64,000 bases of DNA from NCBI RefSeq assembly GCF_021404405.1, contig NZ_JABFTV010000005.1:310001-374000 (forward strand). Reading direction: 5' to 3'. Positions 32,801 to 38,800 of the stretch are shown here, piece after piece. The first letter of the stretch is position 1, and each line of letters starts with the position of its first letter. The stretch is from Billgrantia aerodenitrificans. GTDB lineage: Bacteria; Pseudomonadota; Gammaproteobacteria; Pseudomonadales; Halomonadaceae. A model generated the notes under the pieces. It had not been told where the DNA came from. It did no database searches and saw only the letters and a list, made by a program, of their open reading frames with translations. A program made the position numbers and the translations under genes.

Positions 32801-35800
32801 CGGAACCGGCAATGCTCACACTCACGACACCGGAGGACCAATTGAGGTTGCCCATGTCACGGGCGGCGATATCCGGCTCCTCCTCGCCCTCAGCGAGCTC
32901 GGTGCCCTCGGTTTCCGGATTGACCCCGGTCAGCGCCTCGAGGTCGAAAGCACCACGCTCGGTTTCCTCGGCAAGGCCTGCCCATATCCTGACGTTGTCA
33001 GCCTCGAGCCGGCCGCCTTCCACCAGCGCCACGATGGCGTTGTCGGTCTGTACCGTGGTACTGCTGACACCGCCCGCCACCTTGCCGGCGCCGGCGGCAC
33101 CGATGGCCACCACCACAAGTTGCGCGCTATCGGTGGCCTGAACCTGGATATCGTCACCGGCCGTCAACTGTGAATTCTTGACCTGAGCGACCGTCTGGCC
33201 GGACACCAGATTGACCGTCACCGCGCCCGCCAGCCCCACCTTGCCGGCCCCCGCGCCGCCAATGGCCACCGAGACCACCAGCGAGCTGGAAGTGGCGCTG
33301 AGCAGCACCCCCTCGTCGGTGGTGAGATGACTGTCGAGAATCGTGGCCCGGGTATCGTTGTCGATGATGTTGACCGAGACGCTGCCGGCCAGCGCCGCCT
33401 TGCCGGCACCGGCAGCGGCGCCGCTGATGGCGATCAGCTGGGTGCGGTCCTGTGCCAGCACCGAGATCGCCTTGGTTGCCTCGATACGCTGGCTATCGAT
33501 GCCCGCGCGCAGCGAGTTGGCAATGATATTGGCCGAAACACTGCCCGAGCCGGCCACCTTCTTGCTGGCACCCACGCCAATGGTGAGCGTGCGCAGCAGG
33601 CCGGTATTGGCGGCCAGCACCGCCACGCCGGCCGCCTGCTCGATCACCCCGCCCTGAATCAAGGCGCTGGTGGTGTTGGAGAGATAGTTGACCGAGATGG
33701 CAGCACCGAAACCGGCCGTGCCACCAACGCCTACGGCGCCGGAAAGCGACCAGATGCTGCTGCGATCCTCGGCGCTCACCCGCACGGCGAACGGCACGGC
33801 GTCTTGCTCGCCTTCTTCGCCTTCTTCACCTTCTGACTGGGGTGCCGTCAGATAAGCGTCCTTGAGCAGTGCCTGAGTGGTGTTCTCGATGCGATTGATC
33901 GCCACGGTACCGGCCAGGCCCACGCCTTGGGCGCTGGCGCCGATACCGGCGGAGCCGGCAATGCTGACGATCAGCGCCTCGCTCTTGGCATCCACCGACA
34001 TACCGGTCACGGCCATGGCAGCGCCATCGCTACCCAGACCATCGACCCGCGCTTGTACATCATGAGAAATCTCGGCATAAGCGGCTGCCCCGCCCACGCC
34101 GGCCTTGCCGCCACCGGCCACCGCGCCGGCAACCAGAATGGTATTGGCGGCATCGCGGGCGATGACGCTCACATCGCCCAGGCTGCCGGCCTGAATGTTG
34201 AGCAGGCCGGCGTCCACGGTGCGCAACGAGCGCAGCACACTGGCCGATCCGGCAAAACCGAAGCCCTTCTGACCCTTGGCCATGGCCAGCCCGGCCGAGG
34301 CAACGACCGCCCAGCCACCGCGCAGCGCCTCGACCTCCAGGCCCTGGCTGTCGAAGCGGGCAACATGGTCGATACGCGCTCGGGTAATGCCATCCTGGAA
34401 GGCCAGCGCCGCGGCACCGGCTACCGCCACCTGAGCCCCGCTGCCGCCGAGGCTCAGCGATGCCCCGCCCGCCAGCAGGCCGAGATGGGTACTGTCATTG
34501 GCCGCCACGCGGGTCGAACCCGAAACATCGAACAGCTCGAGCCCCTGCACCAGGGCTTGGGTATTGTCGTTGCCGACGTGTACCACCACGGAACCGGAAA
34601 CGCCGACGCCGAAGCCGCCCTTCTTGTCACCGCCACCGCCGCCAGTGCCACCACCGCTACCGCCGCCCTGACCCAGCTTGCCCGTCAGCTCGGCCAGCAC
34701 GTTGTCGTAGTTGCTCTGGTTGTTGGGCCACTTGTTGGGGTCGTCTTCACCGCTACCGCCGCCGCTACCGCCGGAACCGGAGCCACTGTCGGAGCTGACG
34801 CCACTGGGTGCCTTGCCACCGGCCTTGGCGCCGGCCAGGGCCATGTCGACCACCACCCCGAAGGTGTTGGCCTCGACCAAGGCGTCACCGCCAACGGCAA
34901 TGCGACCTGCGAAGGCCAGATCCTCGGCCAGGCTGCCGAGCACCGCCGTGGTATCCCGCTCGATCACCGAGACCACCACCGACGCCCCGATGCCGACGCT
35001 GCCGCCCTGTGCCACACCACCGGCAATGCCGAAGGCATAGGTATCGTCGTTGGCACTGATGCGCAGCGAAGGGCCTGCAGTTTCGCCCTCCACGCTGCCG
35101 TTGCCGATCTTGAGCTGTACGGCGTCCTGCACCTGGGCCAGGGTGAAATTGTTCACGATGTTGGCCACCGCCGTGGCATTGAACGCCACCTTGTCGGCCT
35201 GGCCGCTGGAAACCCCCATGCCGAGCAGCAGGGTCTCGTTGGCGGCCCGCACGTCGAGGCTATCGGCCACCAACTCCACACCACGCTCGATCATCGCGGT
35301 GGCACTACCGCCCAGCAGATGCACACCCACGGCGGCACCGATGGCACTGCCCTCCGACTTCACCCCGGCAAGGCCCGACTTGATGGTATCGATGTCGTTC
35401 TTGAAAGCTTTCTTCCAGGCGTCGCCGTCAGCCTTGTTGGCACCGGAAAACGAAGGCAGGCTGACGTTGCCGATCAGAGAAAACAGGTGATTGTCATTAC
35501 GCGCCACGACGCTGACGCTCTGGCCAGCTTGCGGCTCCACGGCACCGATGTCGGTCTCATCGCCCAGGTTGATACGCGCACCCTCGCGAATCCGCGCATC
35601 GCTGTTCTGGTTGACCAAAAAGACGTTGGCCGAGCCCGCCACGGCAAGCTTGCTACCCTCGGCGGTGGCCATGGTCCAGCTGTCGAAGCTGCCGGGCAGG
35701 CCGAGGTCGCCTGAGGTGTAGCCGTTCAGGGTATCGACGAACTCGCCGATACGGATATTGAGCGGAGTTCCCAGATTCTCCCAACGCTCGTCGTCGGAGA

Positions 35801-38800
35801 AGTCCTCGCTGGCAAGATCGATGTTCTCGCCGTTCTCACCAAGGAAGCGATAGACGAAACCAGCCTCGCCGCCGGCCTGGTGGCCGTCTGCCACCAGCAC
35901 TTTCTCACTCGGCGCGGTGGCCACGGCGCCTTCGCTGCTGGTGTGGTCGTAGGTGCCTTCGAGATCGTCGAAAGCCTTGCCCGCGGTATAGAGATTCATG
36001 CCCCACAGGCTGCCGATATCCACCGTGTTGAGGCTCGCGGCCTCGACGGAGATTGCCTTGCCGGCATCGAGGTCGACGTTGCCCTCGATGGTGGCGTTGG
36101 CGCTGTTGTCGAGCAGGCCGAAGCTCACCGCACCGGCCACTCCCACCTTGGCCGCCTCGCTGGCTTCGCTCTTGTCGTCCTGGGCTTGCTTCTTCTGCGC
36201 CTCGGCGGAGTCGTTGCCCTTCACTGCCGACTTTTTCTCGGCGGCCAGATACTTGGCGATGATGGTGTTACCCAGCACCTTGTCGGTGAAGCTCTTCTCC
36301 TTTTCCTTCTTGTTCGGGTCGACGCCCTCAGCGCTACCGCTGGCACTCACGGCGGGCCGATGCTGGCTCAGCGCCTGCACCGTGACGTCGCCCTCGACGA
36401 CGATGCGGCTGCGCTCGTTGTCTCCCAGTGCATTGCCGGCCCGATCGACGCTGGTACCCAGGCGCGCCTCGGCAATGTTGAGGTCGACGGAAACCGCCAG
36501 GGCGGCGGCTACGTCGAGCGAGTTCTTCTTCTCTCCCTCGGACTCACGGAAGTGCTTGCCGATGAAGTTGGGCGCCTTCTCGCCCACCGTCTTCTTGATC
36601 TTGTCGGTCAGTGCATCTGTCAGCGCACTCTGGAAGTTACCGATCAGCGCCGTGGGCGAAGCGTCCTTGAACGACGACTCGATGCCGTCGCGCAGGTCGC
36701 TCGGCCCGCCGGAAGGCTTGGCCGTGCCGGCACTGGCGGTGACGGCACCATTGCTCTCGCCCTGCTTGGTCGTCGCTTCCACCAGCAGGTCGTTACCGAC
36801 CGTGACGTCGCCGGCCAGCTGCGCCTCGGTGCGACTGCTCTCCACGTTCGCCGCAATGGCGATACCCACCACCCCCTTGTCGGGCGCCGAGGTTGCCTTC
36901 GTCGTGTTGTTCTCCACCGTGGTCGCGGAAACGGTCAGATCGTTATTGGCATCGATGACAGCATCGTTCCACACCATCACCCGCGACTCGCTCACCAGCA
37001 CGCTGACCGCTACCGCGCCCGCCACACCACCAAGCCCGCCCGGTGCGGCTTCCACGTTCTGGGTCGTGGTCACGCTGCTGCTGAGGTGAATGTCGTTGGA
37101 TGCCGTCAGCTGCCCATGCACATGGACGTTGGAGCGGGTGATCAGCGTACTCACTGATACACCCAGCCCCCAGGCTTTGGTGGGCGACACGTCAGCGGTG
37201 ATGTCGATCTCCGAGGCTACGACGATATCGCCATCCGTCGCGGTGATCTTGGCATCGGCACCGATATCGATGGTGGCGTTGGCAATCAGGGTGGAAATGC
37301 TGCCGAACAGCGACAGGCCCTGCAGGAAATTCAAGGTGGCATCTATGCCTTTGTCGATCAGACCAACCCCGGTGCGCTGGTTGAACCAGTCGCGCTCGGG
37401 GTCGACCAGCAAGGCATCGATGCGTACGCTGCCACCGGTCAGGGTGGCATCGCCGATGTTCACGGAGAGATCGAACAGCCCCACGTCGACGAAGCTGTTG
37501 ACCGGCGCCAGCACCTTGGGCGGCAGTTGAGCGCTGACGTGCAGGTGGCCACCGTTCGTGTTCAGCTCGCTCGCGCCGCTGATCGTCACATGCCGTCCGA
37601 TCAGCGTCAGATCGCTGCCGTCGGTGGTCAGGTTCGCACCGGTAATGGTCAGCCGGCCGTCGGCACGCAGCTCGATATGGTCGGTGAATGCTCGGGTGAC
37701 GCCATCCAGCGTGCTGTCACCCTTCCAGTAGCCGACCAGGGTCGCACCCCCTTCTACGGTGACATCATTCAGGCCCGCCAAACTGTTGGCGGCGAGATCC
37801 ACCGTTACGCGGTCGTCGCTCTTGGCCTTGACGGTAGCGGCTACCCCTTCGGCCACCCGGAACTGGGTCATGCCGGTGAAAGCGGTGGCCTCGATTGTCA
37901 CACCGCTGCCGCCGGTCAATAGCAGCTCGGCCAGTTGGATGTTGGCGAGCGCAGTGTCGAGGTCACCCAGCGTCAGGGTGTCGTCTTCGAGGGTCATGTC
38001 GGCGTCGTGCTCGACCACCAGAGTATTGGTGCCCGCGCCCCCGTCTATCTCGTGCTCGCCCGCCACCACGATGAAGCGGTCGTCGCCACGGCTGCCGGTG
38101 AGGGTATTGTCGCCCCCCAACCTGGCATCGATCACCGCCCCCGTACCGGCCAGAGCCTGGCTCAGCCACTCGCCGCCCGACATGGCGAAACCCAGCGCAT
38201 CGGTCAGGAGCGCGGCGGTGTCGTTGGCAACGATGGCGAAGCTGCCGGCGCCGCTCGTGCTATCCACCACGCGCAGGCGGCCCTCGGCAGCGTCGAACTC
38301 CGCCTCCAGGCCCTCCACGGTGCCCAGCAACAGCAGCAGGTCGCCCAGGGTGCGCGCATCGGAAACGTTGAGGCTGTGCGTCTGCCCGTTGGCCAGGGTG
38401 ATATCCAGGACGGCCGCAGTGGCCCCCATGTCCGCCAGGGCCAGCGGGTCGAAGCGTCCACCCAACGCGGCCAGGAATGCCTCGATGTCCGTTTGCGACG
38501 CACCGCCACGCTGCATCAGCTCGATCAACGAGCTGTGCTCGCCCAGGCCATGCCAGCCGCTGGCATCCAGGGTATTGTCGCCGTCGTTGCCGACCAGGGT
38601 CAGCAGATCGACATTGACGTAGTTCGAGACCGTGCCGTCGACCTGGAAGCTGTCGCCCCCCACCGTGACACTCTGCTGACCGGTGGCCAGGGCCACGATG
38701 AGGTGGTCGCGACCCGCCCCACCGGTGATGTCGTTCTCGCCGCTGCCGGCATGAATGGTGTTGTCGCCGGCCACGGTGACGAACTGCGTGAAGCCGTCGC

